Assembly (NCBI RefSeq): GCF_002160135.1
Contig: NZ_NFJZ01000002.1
Span: 248,001-312,000 of the forward strand
Reading direction: 5' to 3'
Source: Lachnoclostridium sp. An196
Lineage (GTDB): Bacteria; Bacillota; Clostridia; Lachnospirales; Lachnospiraceae
DNA: 64,000 bases
Made by a program: the position numbers and the translations under genes. Below, piece after piece: positions 22,185-30,799 of this stretch (position 1 is the first letter of the stretch; each line of letters starts with the position of its first letter). The notes under the pieces were generated by a model. It did not search any database, was not told the DNA's origin, and saw only the letters and a program-made list of their open reading frames with translations.

Positions 22185-23900
22185 CTATTTTTCTGTTCTG
22201 GATTCTATCGCAAGTCTCCGGTAGCGGTTTGCGCAGGCCAGGATCTCCTGGCGTCTGGGCCGTGCCAGGGAGGAGCGCACATCTCCGCGTTCAAAGAGAG
22301 CTTCCAGCCCTTTGCTGTCCAGAAGCGCTTCCACCTGATCAGCAGCCCGGGTCAGGTCTTTTTTTCCGTCAAAAACCTGGAGTTCCATGTATTTCAGCAG
22401 ATAGGCAAGAGCCATAGTCTGTTCGCTGTCGCGGAGCTGCTCCAGGTACCGCAGTTCTACAGCTTCATGTCCCAGAAAAAGTTCACTGGTGCCCATCGCC
22501 TTTAACTTCAGGCGGTCATCCTTCCGGAGCGCCGGATCAGGCCGCGGGCAGCGCTGACAAGTATATGGCGGGAACTTTTCCTGCTCGGAAGAAAAAACAG
22601 GAAAGGCGGCAGCGGCTTTTTTGGCTTTTTCTGTGATGTCCAGAGGGGTATATTCTTTCATCTGCACAATGGTGTCCGCTACATGGAAATAAGAACCGGA
22701 ACTGCCGGCTACAATAATGGAGGAGATTCCAAAATCCTCATAAAGACTTCGCACCCGTTCGATAAAAGGGATAATGGGCTCTTCTTCCGGAGAGACTACC
22801 TGCTGCATCAGTTTGTCGCGGATCATGAAATTAGTGGCAGAGGTATCTTCGTCGATCAGCAGCAGAGTACTGCCGCTTTCCATACTTTCCATCAGATTGG
22901 CCGCCTGGGAGGTGCTGCCGCTGGCGTCTTCCGTGGAAAAACAGCGGGTATCCCTGCGGTTGGGCAGATGACGGATGAACGGGGAGATATCTACGCCGGT
23001 GATACTGCGGCCGTCCTCGGACCGGAGTTTCCACGCGCTCTGATCCGCGATGACCAGTTCCCGGCCATCGCCGCCGATATGATTATACACTGCGCTCTGC
23101 AGCGCCTGCAGTACGGTGGATTTTCCATGATATCCGCCGCCCACGAACAAGGTGATACCTCTGCGAATCCCCATGCCGGAGACGGCGCCTCTGTGAGGAA
23201 GCTGTAAAGTGACTTTCATAGAATCCGGGGATTTGAAAGGCACTGCGTCCTTCATGGGGCGGTCGGAAACGCCGCTTTGTCTGGGAAGGACAGACCCGTC
23301 GGCAAGAAATGCGCAAAGTCCCAGCTTGGGCAGCTGACTGCGGATATATTCCTGGTCTTCACAGAGATCGATAGCCGCCTGCACGCGTTTCTGGTCGATT
23401 CTGCGGTAATAAAGACTGCCCGTAACGCAGCCGGGAAGAATGTCGAAGAGCATTGTTTCCAGCTCCCCCGCGCAGATGGTACGGCCGCGGGCAGGAAATC
23501 CTGCTTCAAAACGCAGGATGATGTTCCCGTCTTTGATCCGGCAGGCAGTGCGTTCCAGTACTTCCTGGCCGCAGTGCGATACGGCTAGAAGACCGCTTTT
23601 TCCCGAACCTCTTCCCCTGGTCTCGGCAGATGCCAGACGTGCGGCAAACAGACGGGTCAAATGATCCTGCAGAGTGATTCTTTTGGCATAGGTATCGTAT
23701 AATGCAGGAGGAAAAGCGGCCCTCTCGGAGGAGATCAGGACGGACAGCCGGGACGGTGAAGCGAACGGGTCTCCCTGTACATGGTCGATGGAAAGGACAT
23801 AACCGCCAAAGTCATACTGTCCTTTTAAATCCTTGTAGGCGGGATAGCCGCGGTGATCGATGGATCTTAACTTTATCTTCAGGTCTTCGGATGATTTCAT
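22185..23900 (-). CDS. ABC-type P-loop ATPase domain protein (PF09818-like)
   Basis: This 571-residue soluble protein belongs to the conserved 'ABC-ATPase domain-containing' family. The N-terminal RNase-H-like region starts with DHRGYPAYKDLKGQYDFGGYVLSIDHVQGDPFASPS. The Walker A is FVGGGYHGKST (about residue 250), and LLLIDEDTSATNFMIRD is the Walker B region. The ABC signature is unusual and no membrane segments are present, so it is not a transporter. It stands alone. Its cellular role is unknown. Confidence 0.88.
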   Translation of the reverse strand: MKSSEDLKIKLRSIDHRGYPAYKDLKGQYDFGGYVLSIDHVQGDPFASPSRLSVLISSERAAFPPALYDTYAKRITLQDHLTRLFAARLASAETRGRGSGKSGLLAVSHCGQEVLERTACRIKDGNIILRFEAGFPARGRTICAGELETMLFDILPGCVTGSLYYRRIDQKRVQAAIDLCEDQEYIRSQLPKLGLCAFLADGSVLPRQSGVSDRPMKDAVPFKSPDSMKVTLQLPHRGAVSGMGIRRGITLFVGGGYHGKSTVLQALQSAVYNHIGGDGRELVIADQSAWKLRSEDGRSITGVDISPFIRHLPNRRDTRCFSTEDASGSTSQAANLMESMESGSTLLLIDEDTSATNFMIRDKLMQQVVSPEEEPIIPFIERVRSLYEDFGISSIIVAGSSGSYFHVADTIVQMKEYTPLDITEKAKKAAAAFPVFSSEQEKFPPYTCQRCPRPDPALRKDDRLKLKAMGTSELFLGHEAVELRYLEQLRDSEQTMALAYLLKYMELQVFDGKKDLTRAADQVEALLDSKGLEALFERGDVRSSLARPRRQEILACANRYRRLAIESRTEK

Positions 23901-24022
23901 AAATACAAGAGCGCTCCTTTTGTTGATTTTCCTTCTATTTTAAGCCGGAAAGACCGGAAGGTCAACAATACCGGGAAAAACTTAAAATTTTCTAAAGGAG
24001 TGCTAAGAAGCCTAATTGGGAC

Positions 24023-24051
24023 TTGACGCTTTCTTTAAGAAAGGTTAGATT
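24023..24051 (+). promoter_or_regulatory. Promoter for the AI-2E family transporter gene
   Basis: TTGACG (24023-24028) and TAGATT (24046-24051) are spaced 17 bp, upstream of the GGAGG site of the gene that starts at 24110. Confidence 0.5.
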
Positions 24052-24109
24052 GTTGTTAGTGGGAGTTTGCCGGAACATGGCGAATGGTGTTGAAATTTGG
24101 AGGCGTAGA

Positions 24110-25183
24110 ATGAACATTGAAACTCAGAAACGGTTTCTGATCCGGATTGGATTTTGGGCAGTAGTGATACTGCTTGTGATATTGTGCCTAAAATATGTGC
24201 TGCCATTTTTGCTTCCGTTTGTGGTAGCGTTTCTCATAGCCGCTCTTCTGAACAGGCCTATTATGTTCCTGGCGGAAAAGCTGAATGGGAAGCGGGTAGT
24301 GCCTGCTATATTGATGACGCTGCTGTTTTATGTGGCAGCGGCGGCGCTGTTCAGCTTTCTGGGTCTTCGGGTGTTTATGTTTGTATGGGAAACCGTACGC
24401 GCGCTGCCGCAGCTTTACAGGAATACTCTTGAGCCGGCACTGGAAACTATGTTCAGCAGCCTTGAGGTTTATCTGGATGAACTGGATCCGGCGGTAGTGA
24501 CTGCGCTGACGGATAATATGAATTCGGCGCTTGGTTCGTTGGGAAGCTTTGTGACGAATGCGTCGGTGCGCATCATTTCCTATATTTCCGGTGTCGCAGC
24601 TGCGGTTCCGGGATCTTTCCTGAATGTGATTATCACGATTATTGTCACTTTCTTTCTGGCGATCGACTATCCGAAAGCGACCGGATTTATTCTGCGCCAG
24701 CTTCCGGAAAAAGCGGATTTTTACATCGGCGAGGTAAGAGACTATGTGGGAGGAACCTTGCTGAAATGTCTGGCGTCCTACGCATTGATTCTCTGTATCA
24801 CATTTTTGGAAATTTCCGTGGGCCTGACGGTTCTGCAGGTACCGAATGCGATTCTGATCGCGCTGTGCATTGCGGTCTTTGATATCCTCCCGGTTCTGGG
24901 CACCGGAGGCATCATGATCCCCTGGGCAATTATCAGCCTGATCATGAGAAAATGGGTACTGGGATTCGGGCTTCTGGCACTGTACCTGATCATTACGGTG
25001 ATCCGGAATATCATCGAACCGAAGATCGTGGGGCATCAGGTAGGGCTGCATCCGGTGGTGACGCTGCTCAGTATGCTGGCGGGACTTCAGTTATTTGGGA
25101 TCATCGGACTGTTTGGGTTCCCGATCACTTTGTCTCTGCTGAAAAATCTCAATGACCGAGGGGTAATTCATATCCTGAAATAA
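24110..25183 (+). CDS. AI-2E family transporter (PF01594)
   Basis: The 357-residue integral membrane protein has eight or so membrane segments, grouped as two at the N-terminus, then a soluble linker (about 75-150), then the rest, as in the AI-2E family. Family marks are YVLPFLLPFVVAFLIAALLNRP near the start and IRNIIEPKIVGHQVGLHPVVTLLSMLAG near the end. Members range from autoinducer-2 exporters to Na+/H+ antiporters and sporulation protein YtvI; YtvI-like is plausible here. The start at 24110 follows TTGGAGG. Confidence 0.9.
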   Translation: MNIETQKRFLIRIGFWAVVILLVILCLKYVLPFLLPFVVAFLIAALLNRPIMFLAEKLNGKRVVPAILMTLLFYVAAAALFSFLGLRVFMFVWETVRALPQLYRNTLEPALETMFSSLEVYLDELDPAVVTALTDNMNSALGSLGSFVTNASVRIISYISGVAAAVPGSFLNVIITIIVTFFLAIDYPKATGFILRQLPEKADFYIGEVRDYVGGTLLKCLASYALILCITFLEISVGLTVLQVPNAILIALCIAVFDILPVLGTGGIMIPWAIISLIMRKWVLGFGLLALYLIITVIRNIIEPKIVGHQVGLHPVVTLLSMLAGLQLFGIIGLFGFPITLSLLKNLNDRGVIHILK

Positions 25184-25199
25184 TTCTGAAAACAAAAAA

Positions 25200-25242
25200 C
25201 CCGTGTGTTTTGTGCGACAATGCAGGAACACACGGGCTTTTT
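25200..25242 (+). terminator. Terminator after the AI-2E family gene
   Basis: Stem CCCGTGTGTT / AACACACGGG with 17-nt loop, followed by a T-run. Confidence 0.85.
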
Positions 25243-25284
25243 GTGCGTAAATGAGAAAATATTTCGATAAAGAGTGTTGGAATT

Positions 25285-25311
25285 GACTAACCCCGGATAT
25301 CTTTGTTAGTC
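25285..25311. promoter_or_regulatory. Inverted repeat upstream of the P-type ATPase cluster
   Basis: GACTAAC (25285-25291) and GTTAGTC (25305-25311) are perfect arms around 13 nt. It lies 60 bp before the first small gene of the metal-transport cluster and could be an operator for a metal-responsive repressor. Confidence 0.35.
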
Positions 25312-25369
25312 TTTAAATGCAGGTAAAAAATATGTAAACTGCGACTTTACAGAGAGGCTGGTGCATCGT

Positions 25370-25450
25370 ATGAAAAAACACAGATTTTGGGCATGGGCCA
25401 TGATATTCTGCCTTTTCATGGTCATGTATACAGGCTACAAACATAAGTAG
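25370..25450 (+). CDS. 26-residue membrane peptide at the head of the P-type ATPase cluster
   Basis: The frame reads MKKHRFWAWAMIFCLFMVMY then TGYKHK and stop. It has a basic N-terminus, one hydrophobic segment and a basic tail, so it should be a single-pass membrane peptide. The stop is followed after 16 bp by the DUF6110 gene, whose ribosome binding site AGGAGGAGG overlaps this region. Similar short proteins precede heavy-metal ATPases in related genomes as far as I recall; a role as transporter subunit is a guess. Confidence 0.6.
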   Translation: MKKHRFWAWAMIFCLFMVMYTGYKHK

Positions 25451-25466
25451 GAGGAGGAATCAAAAG

Positions 25467-25736
25467 ATGTTGAAATGTTTACAGTGTCTGGATTTTAAGA
25501 AGATTGGTATTTTTGCGGGAGGCGTACTGTTCGGGACTGCCGGAATCAAGATTCTGGCAAGTCAGGACGCCAAGAAATTTTATGTAAATTGTGTGGCTGC
25601 CGGTTTGCGCGCGAAAGAGTGCGTGATGACCACTGCCGCATCCGTTCAGGAGAACGCCGACGATATCCTTGCCGAGGCCCAGGAGATCAATCGTCAGAGA
25701 GCGGAAGAAGTCGTGGAGGACGAATCAGAAGAGTAA
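25467..25736 (+). CDS. DUF6110-family small protein
   Basis: The 89-residue protein has a hydrophobic glycine-rich stretch (KIGIFAGGVLFGTAGIKILAS) near the N-terminus, followed by a helical, acidic C-terminal half (KECVMTTAASVQENADDILAEAQEI). It fits the DUF6110 family found beside heavy-metal P-type ATPases. The stop is one base before the ATPase ATG, so translation is coupled. It could be an accessory membrane subunit; function is not known. Confidence 0.75.
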   Translation: MLKCLQCLDFKKIGIFAGGVLFGTAGIKILASQDAKKFYVNCVAAGLRAKECVMTTAASVQENADDILAEAQEINRQRAEEVVEDESEE

Positions 25737-25737
25737 G

Positions 25738-27840
25738 ATGAAATTTGTGATCAAACATGAGATCCGGGGACGGATACGTGTCCGCCTGTGTCTGGGACAG
25801 CTGACCGTCCCCCAGGCGGATCTTTTTTATTACTATTTATGCAGCTGCCCGTGTGTGCGGGAGGCGAAGGTCTATGAGAGAACCGCAGGCGCGGCTGTGG
25901 TGTATGAAGGCGACCGGGAAAAAGTTCTGGAATATATCAGCCGGTTTTCGTTGGAAGACGAATCGCTGAAGGCGCTGGTGCCAAAGAACAGCGGCCGGGC
26001 ATTGAACCAGGAATATAAGGAGAAACTGATCCAGAAAGTGAGCGTCCGCGTTTTAACGAAGTTCTTTCTGCCTTCCTGGGCCAGAGCCATTTATACGACT
26101 CTGCAGGCGGTGAAATATATCGCGAAAGGAATCCGGTGCCTGGCGAAGGGCAGACTGGAAGTGGAAGTGCTGGACGCGACGGCCGTGACGGTGTCCATAG
26201 CCAGACTGGACTTTAATACGGCAGGATCTATTATGTTTCTGCTGGGGGTCGGAGAACTTCTGGAAGAATGGACGCATAAGAAGTCGGTGGGCGATCTGGC
26301 AAGAAGCATGTCTTTGCACATCGAGAAAGTGTGGCTGTATGCGGAAGGTCAGGAAGTCCTGGTTCCGATCGACCAGATCCGGGAAGGAGACCTGGTGTCC
26401 GCACGCGTGGGCAGTATGATCCCTCTGGACGGAATCGTCGAAGATGGAGAAGCTATGGTAAACCAGGCTTCCATGACAGGGGAGTCCATTCCGGTCAGGA
26501 AGGAAAAAGAGTCTTATGTGTATGCAGGTACCGCAGTGGAAGAAGGCGCTCTGCTGATCCGCGTGAAGAAGGCCGCAGGCTCCACCCGGTTTGAGCGGAT
26601 CGTAAGCATGATCGAGGAATCAGAAAAGCTGAAATCCTCACTGGAAGGAAAAGCGGAGAACCTTGCGGATGCGCTGGTGCCCTGGAGCCTGGGAGGAACG
26701 GCACTTATCTGGCTTCTGACCGGGAATACCACAAAAGCGCTATCGATCCTGATGGTGGATTTTTCGTGCGCTCTGAAGCTGTCTATGCCGCTGGCGGTAC
26801 TTTCCGCCATGCGTGAGGCCGGAAATTATCAGATCACGGTCAAAGGAGGCATGTTCCTGGAGACCATGGCGGAGGCGGATACGGTTGTATTTGACAAGAC
26901 CGGCACGCTCACGAAAGCCAGACCTACTGTGGCGAAAATAGTGGCTTTTGAAGGCCGTGATCCGGAGGAGATGCTGCGGATCGCCGCCTGCCTGGAAGAG
27001 CATTTTCCTCACTCCATTGCCAACGCGGTGATTCAGGAATCTATGCGGCGCGGCCTGGTGCATGAGGAAATGCACTCCAAGGTGGATTATATCGTGGCGC
27101 ATGGGATAGCTACTTATATAGGAGATGAAAGAGTCATTATCGGAAGCTATCATTTTGTGTTCGAGGATGAAAAGTGCGCAGTGCCGGAAGGAGAAGAAGG
27201 ACGGTTCCAGGAGCTGCCGGAAGAATATTCCCATCTGTTTCTGGCGATAGGCGGACGCCTGGCTGCCGTGATCTGCATCGAGGATCCATTGCGTGAGGAA
27301 GCGCCGGAGGTGATCGCCGACCTGAAAAAACTGGGAATCTCCAAGATTGTGATGATGACCGGAGATGGGGAACGAACTGCCAGGGCCGTCGCTGCCAGAG
27401 TCGGTGTCGATGAGTATTACGCGGAGGTGCTGCCTGAGGATAAAGCCGGATTTGTGGAGGCGGAGAAGAAAAAAGGACGGAAAGTAGTGATGGTGGGAGA
27501 CGGTATTAACGACTCTCCGGCTTTGTCTGCCGCGGATGTGGGCATTGCCATCAGTGAGGGGGCGGAGATCGCCCGGGAGATCGCGGACATCACTATCTCA
27601 GAAGACGCGCTGCACCAGCTGGTTACACTGAAAGCGATCAGCAATGCGCTTCTGAAAAGAGTGCAGTTTAATTACCGGTTTGTGATAGGTTTTAATCTGG
27701 GATTGATCCTGCTGGGAGTGGGAGGGATCCTGACTCCGGCCGCCTCCGCGCTGCTGCATAACACCTCTACGCTTGCCATCAGTTTGAGAAGCATGACGAA
27801 TCTGCTGAAAGATCCGGAAGAGGCTTGCCAGAAGTCCTGA
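25738..27840 (+). CDS. Heavy-metal translocating P-type ATPase with a non-standard metal motif
   Basis: The 700-residue P1B-type ATPase has an HMA-like N-terminal domain without CxxC (about 1-75; IKHEIRGRIRVRLCLGQ), the actuator motif TGES (near 247), the phosphorylation motif DKTGTLT (Asp386) and the hinge GDGIND (587-592). The membrane metal site, usually CPC, reads FSCALKLSMP (342-351), so Ser-Cys replaces Cys-Pro-Cys. The nucleotide-domain HP motif reads FPHSIA. Both features occur in a clostridial subfamily of unclear substrate; Mn, Fe or Co export are candidates. It is coupled with DUF6110 upstream and an HMA protein downstream. Confidence 0.92.
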   Translation: MKFVIKHEIRGRIRVRLCLGQLTVPQADLFYYYLCSCPCVREAKVYERTAGAAVVYEGDREKVLEYISRFSLEDESLKALVPKNSGRALNQEYKEKLIQKVSVRVLTKFFLPSWARAIYTTLQAVKYIAKGIRCLAKGRLEVEVLDATAVTVSIARLDFNTAGSIMFLLGVGELLEEWTHKKSVGDLARSMSLHIEKVWLYAEGQEVLVPIDQIREGDLVSARVGSMIPLDGIVEDGEAMVNQASMTGESIPVRKEKESYVYAGTAVEEGALLIRVKKAAGSTRFERIVSMIEESEKLKSSLEGKAENLADALVPWSLGGTALIWLLTGNTTKALSILMVDFSCALKLSMPLAVLSAMREAGNYQITVKGGMFLETMAEADTVVFDKTGTLTKARPTVAKIVAFEGRDPEEMLRIAACLEEHFPHSIANAVIQESMRRGLVHEEMHSKVDYIVAHGIATYIGDERVIIGSYHFVFEDEKCAVPEGEEGRFQELPEEYSHLFLAIGGRLAAVICIEDPLREEAPEVIADLKKLGISKIVMMTGDGERTARAVAARVGVDEYYAEVLPEDKAGFVEAEKKKGRKVVMVGDGINDSPALSAADVGIAISEGAEIAREIADITISEDALHQLVTLKAISNALLKRVQFNYRFVIGFNLGLILLGVGGILTPAASALLHNTSTLAISLRSMTNLLKDPEEACQKS

Positions 27841-27906
27841 AACCGTGCTATAGTAGAAATGAAATTAGGATACGCTAACTGAAACTGCAACAGGAGGATG
27901 AACGGT

Positions 27907-28284
27907 ATGGCAAATGCAATTATTATAGTGGTATTGGTTCTGATCTGTGTATTTGCGGTCAGAAGTTACTGCAGGAAGCTGAAACAGGGCTGCTGCGGGG
28001 GAGGCGGAGATCAGGTCAGAAAGACGGGACCGGAGGACCGCGACCTGTCCCATTATCCCTATACGTATCAGATCGGGATTGACGGCATGACCTGCAGGAA
28101 CTGTGAGGCGCGTATGGAAAACGCCCTGAACCGCCAGAACGGATATTTTGCCGAAGTAAGCCTGAAAAAGAAAAGCGCAGTTCTTCATACCAAACAGCCG
28201 GTAACCCGGGATGACATACGGGTTCTGGTGGCAAAAACCGGTTATACATTGACCAGCATGTCGGAGTCCGGAAAAAACGGTTGA
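27907..28284 (+). CDS. Membrane-anchored HMA-domain metal-binding protein
   Basis: The 125-residue protein has one N-terminal membrane segment (ANAIIIVVLVLICVFAV), a Cys-rich patch (YCRKLKQGCCGGGG) like FeoB-associated proteins, and a C-terminal HMA domain with metal site GMTCRNCEARME. It would hold a soft metal ion at the membrane, probably handing it to the adjacent ATPase. ATG at 27907 is preferred over 27898 because AGGAGG lies 9 bp before it. Confidence 0.85.
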   Translation: MANAIIIVVLVLICVFAVRSYCRKLKQGCCGGGGDQVRKTGPEDRDLSHYPYTYQIGIDGMTCRNCEARMENALNRQNGYFAEVSLKKKSAVLHTKQPVTRDDIRVLVAKTGYTLTSMSESGKNG

Positions 28285-28523
28285 TATTTCCGCGGGAATG
28301 TGATATGATTGCCCCCATAGATATCTGAGAAGGAAGGACAGGTGAAAATCATGGAGAGCGACGCCGACGGCGATCAAGATACACATAATTGCACGGAGAC
28401 GGCACTGCTTCATGCAGTCATATGAATAGAGAAAGGTATAGTCTGCAGACGTTTAAGACGAACAGGCTATACCTTTTTGTGTATTTTTAAGAAAATTGGC
28501 AATGATTAGAAGGAGAGGAATGT
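28285..28523 (+). other. Leader region before the CNNM/CorC gene, with a terminator
   Basis: There is no clear gene in these 239 bp. A possible 24-codon frame starts at 28351. Small hairpins occur (GCCGACGGC, CTGC..GCAG), followed by the strong stem AAAGGTATAG / CTATACC with T5 at 28432-28477. A set of hairpins ending in a terminator just before a metal-transport-type gene resembles a riboswitch or attenuator, but I cannot match it to a known class. Confidence 0.35.
28432..28477 (+). terminator. Terminator or attenuator before the CNNM/CorC gene
   Basis: Stem AAAGGTATAG / CTATACCTTT with a 25-nt loop and T-run. Confidence 0.7.
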
Positions 28524-29813
28524 ATGCAGGCCATAGTACTATTGATTATACTGATATTTTTAAATGCGGTGTTCGCCAGCGCGGAGATCGCCGTATTGTC
28601 CATGAGCGAGACGAAGCTGAAAAAGCTGGTGGGTGAAGGGGACAGACGTGCGCTGAAACTGAATAACCTGATCGAGCAGCCGGCCAGATTTCTCGCCACG
28701 ATTCAGGTGGCGATCACGCTGGCAGGATTTTTACAGAGTGCGTTCGCGGCGGATACTTTCGCTGATCCGCTGGTGACGGTGCTGCTGGAGGCAGGGGTTC
28801 CGGTTCCGGCAAATGTGCTCAGATCCGCGGCCATTGTTTTGATCACAATCATATTGTCCTATTTTACACTGGTATTTGGAGAACTGGTGCCGAAGCGCCT
28901 GGCTATGAAAAAGACGGAGCAGATGGCGCTGGGGATGGCCGGGCTGCTGTATTTTGTCGCGAAGGTATTTGCGCCTCTGGTATGGCTTCTGACTGTGTCC
29001 ACAAATCTGGTCCTGCGTCTCATGGGGATCAGCCCTGAGGAAGAAGAGGATCAGGTAACAGAAGAGGAGATCCGCATGCTTTTGATGGAGGGGAGCGAGC
29101 AGGGAAATATTCAGTTGGAAGAGACGCAGATGATCCGCAATGTGTTCGAGTTTGATGATATTCCGGTGGACGAGATCTGTACTCACCGCCGGGAGGCAGT
29201 GATGCTTTATCTGGAAGATACGCCGGAGGAGTGGGAGGAAGTGATCCGCAATCATCGTTATACTCATTATCCGGTGGTCGGCGAGAGCCAGGACGACATT
29301 GTGGGAGTTCTGGATACGAAAGATTATTTCCGGACAGACGACAGAAGCAGAGAAAATATCATGAAACGATGCGTGGAAGAGCCGTATCTGATTCCGGAGA
29401 GTATGAAGGCAAATGTGCTCCTGCGGCAAATGAAGGAAAAGAAGGTCTATTTTGCAATTCTGATCGACGAATACGGAGGGATGAGCGGTGTTATTACAGA
29501 CCACGATCTGATTGAAGCTCTGGTGGGAGATCTGAATGACGCAGAGGAACCGGAACGGCCGGAAGATATCCGCAAGCTGGGTGAAGACTGCTGGAAGATT
29601 CAGGGGAGCGCAAGTCTGGATGAAGTGGAAGAGACAGTAGGAGTCAAGCTGCCAACGGATACCTTTGATACTTTCAGCGGGTACATCTGGGGGCTGGCGG
29701 GCAGAGTGCCGGACGATGGAGAACGCTTTGTCTGGGAGACAGACGAATTGGAGATCCGCGTCCTGAGTGTGGAAAATCATGTGATTAAAGAAGCAATTGT
29801 GCGAAAAAAGTAA
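28524..29813 (+). CDS. CNNM/CorC (hemolysin) family transporter with CBS domains
   Basis: The 429-residue protein has a DUF21 membrane domain (1-190; NAVFASAEIAVLSMSETKLKKL and ILSYFTLVFGELVPKRLAMKK), two CBS domains (about 210-335) and a CorC_HlyC C-terminal domain (GDCWKIQGSASLDEVEE-like region, about 350-425). Family members export Mg2+ or related ions with nucleotide control through CBS. An AAGGAGAGG site precedes the ATG. The hairpin leader upstream may regulate it. Confidence 0.93.
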   Translation: MQAIVLLIILIFLNAVFASAEIAVLSMSETKLKKLVGEGDRRALKLNNLIEQPARFLATIQVAITLAGFLQSAFAADTFADPLVTVLLEAGVPVPANVLRSAAIVLITIILSYFTLVFGELVPKRLAMKKTEQMALGMAGLLYFVAKVFAPLVWLLTVSTNLVLRLMGISPEEEEDQVTEEEIRMLLMEGSEQGNIQLEETQMIRNVFEFDDIPVDEICTHRREAVMLYLEDTPEEWEEVIRNHRYTHYPVVGESQDDIVGVLDTKDYFRTDDRSRENIMKRCVEEPYLIPESMKANVLLRQMKEKKVYFAILIDEYGGMSGVITDHDLIEALVGDLNDAEEPERPEDIRKLGEDCWKIQGSASLDEVEETVGVKLPTDTFDTFSGYIWGLAGRVPDDGERFVWETDELEIRVLSVENHVIKEAIVRKK

Positions 29814-29831
29814 ATATTTTCGATTACCCCC

Positions 29832-29860
29832 TTACAAAATGTGGAAGAATTTGTTATGAT
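29832..29860 (+). promoter_or_regulatory. Promoter of the MraZ-like/CarD pair
   Basis: TTACAA (29832-29837) and TATGAT (29855-29860) are spaced 17 bp. A weak stem-loop AAAGAACC / GGTTCTTT with a T-tail at 29924-29966 lies between promoter and gene and could attenuate. Confidence 0.5.
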
Positions 29861-29999
29861 AAATATATATTAGCAGAGAAAACACATGGGGAAGGTTGAA
29901 TTGCTGGATAATAGAGAAATACAAAAGAACCGGTCGCTCATTGTAGCCTGTCTGGTTCTTTTTCTGTTTCTGAAGATTCCGGCGAAAAGGGGGATTTCG

Positions 30000-30296
30000 A
30001 TGTTTGCAATAGGGGAAGAAAAAACAAGGGTTGTCAGGGGAAAAGTCAGCATGCCGGTGCAGTATAAGCTGCGAAAGAAAAACATTCAGGGGATCTGGGT
30101 GGGAAAACATCTGCTTTATATCTCAGATGAAACACCGCCTTTGAGGTCAAAAGGCAGCGGGACGATTTTTGATGTTCATATAGACACAAATAATTGCCTT
30201 CATGTGCCGGAACGCTATGAGGGATTCAAAACGACGATCAGAGGTTGTATCAGTACTATAGAACTTGTATTTGAGGAGGCAAAAAATGAGGTTTGA
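30000..30296 (+). CDS. Small AbrB/MraZ-like protein of unknown function
   Basis: The 98-residue protein starts at 30000 after AAAAGGGGGA; the frame continues upstream but without a site. Two similar half-motifs can be seen: RVVRGKVSMPVQYKLR and VHIDTNNCLHVPERYEGF followed by RGCISTIEL. These echo the two swapped-hairpin repeats of MraZ/AbrB DNA-binding domains (GR-x-x-IP; GVLDRIEIW). The match is weak. It overlaps the CarD gene start by 11 bp, so the two proteins are made together and may act on the same promoters. Confidence 0.5.
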   Translation: MFAIGEEKTRVVRGKVSMPVQYKLRKKNIQGIWVGKHLLYISDETPPLRSKGSGTIFDVHIDTNNCLHVPERYEGFKTTIRGCISTIELVFEEAKNEV

Positions 30297-30798
30297 AAAA
30301 GGCGAATACATCATGTACGGACACAACGGTATCTGCCGGGTGGAAGATATTATACACCCGGATATCCCCGGCGCGGATAAAGGGAGGCTGTATTATGTGC
30401 TGGTGCCTCTGGCGGTAAAAGGAAACCGTATTTATTTCCCGATTGATAAGGAGAACGTCAATGCCCGGCGTTTGATATCCGAGAGTGAAGCGTGGAATTT
30501 CCTGGATGAGATACAGGATATTCAGGAACTGAAGGTAGATAATGAAAAGCTGAGGGAAGAGAGATATAAAGAGGCTTTGAATTCCGGAGACCGGAGGCAG
30601 TGGGTAGGGATTCTCAAGACTCTGTACCGGAGAAAACAGACGCGTCTTCGGCAGGGTAAAAAAGCCGCGTCTGTAGACGAGAGATATATGAAGATGGCGG
30701 AAGAGGCGCTGTACAGCGAGCTTGCTTTTGCTATGGGAAAAAGAAAAGAAGAGATGCTCCCGCTTATCCGGGAGCATCTCGGTAAGACAAAACCATGA
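30286..30798 (+). CDS. CarD-family transcriptional regulator
   Basis: The 170-residue protein has the CarD N-terminal RNA polymerase-binding Tudor-like domain (RFEKGEYIMYGHNGICRVEDI, then YYVLVPLAVKGNRIYFPID) and a helical C-terminal DNA-contact domain (about 90-165). CarD proteins stabilise open complexes and often act at rRNA and stress promoters. ATG at 30286 follows GAGGAGG; it overlaps the end of the preceding gene. A minus-strand terminator lies inside its last 17 codons. Confidence 0.9.
   Translation: MRFEKGEYIMYGHNGICRVEDIIHPDIPGADKGRLYYVLVPLAVKGNRIYFPIDKENVNARRLISESEAWNFLDEIQDIQELKVDNEKLREERYKEALNSGDRRQWVGILKTLYRRKQTRLRQGKKAASVDERYMKMAEEALYSELAFAMGKRKEEMLPLIREHLGKTKP
30751..30780 (-). 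terminator. Terminator of the malQ-adh run (minus strand)
   Basis: Perfect 11-bp stem GAGATGCTCCC / GGGAGCATCTC. On the minus strand it is followed by TTCTTTTCTTTTT. It lies inside the 3' end of the CarD gene. Confidence 0.75.
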
Positions 30799-30799
30799 A

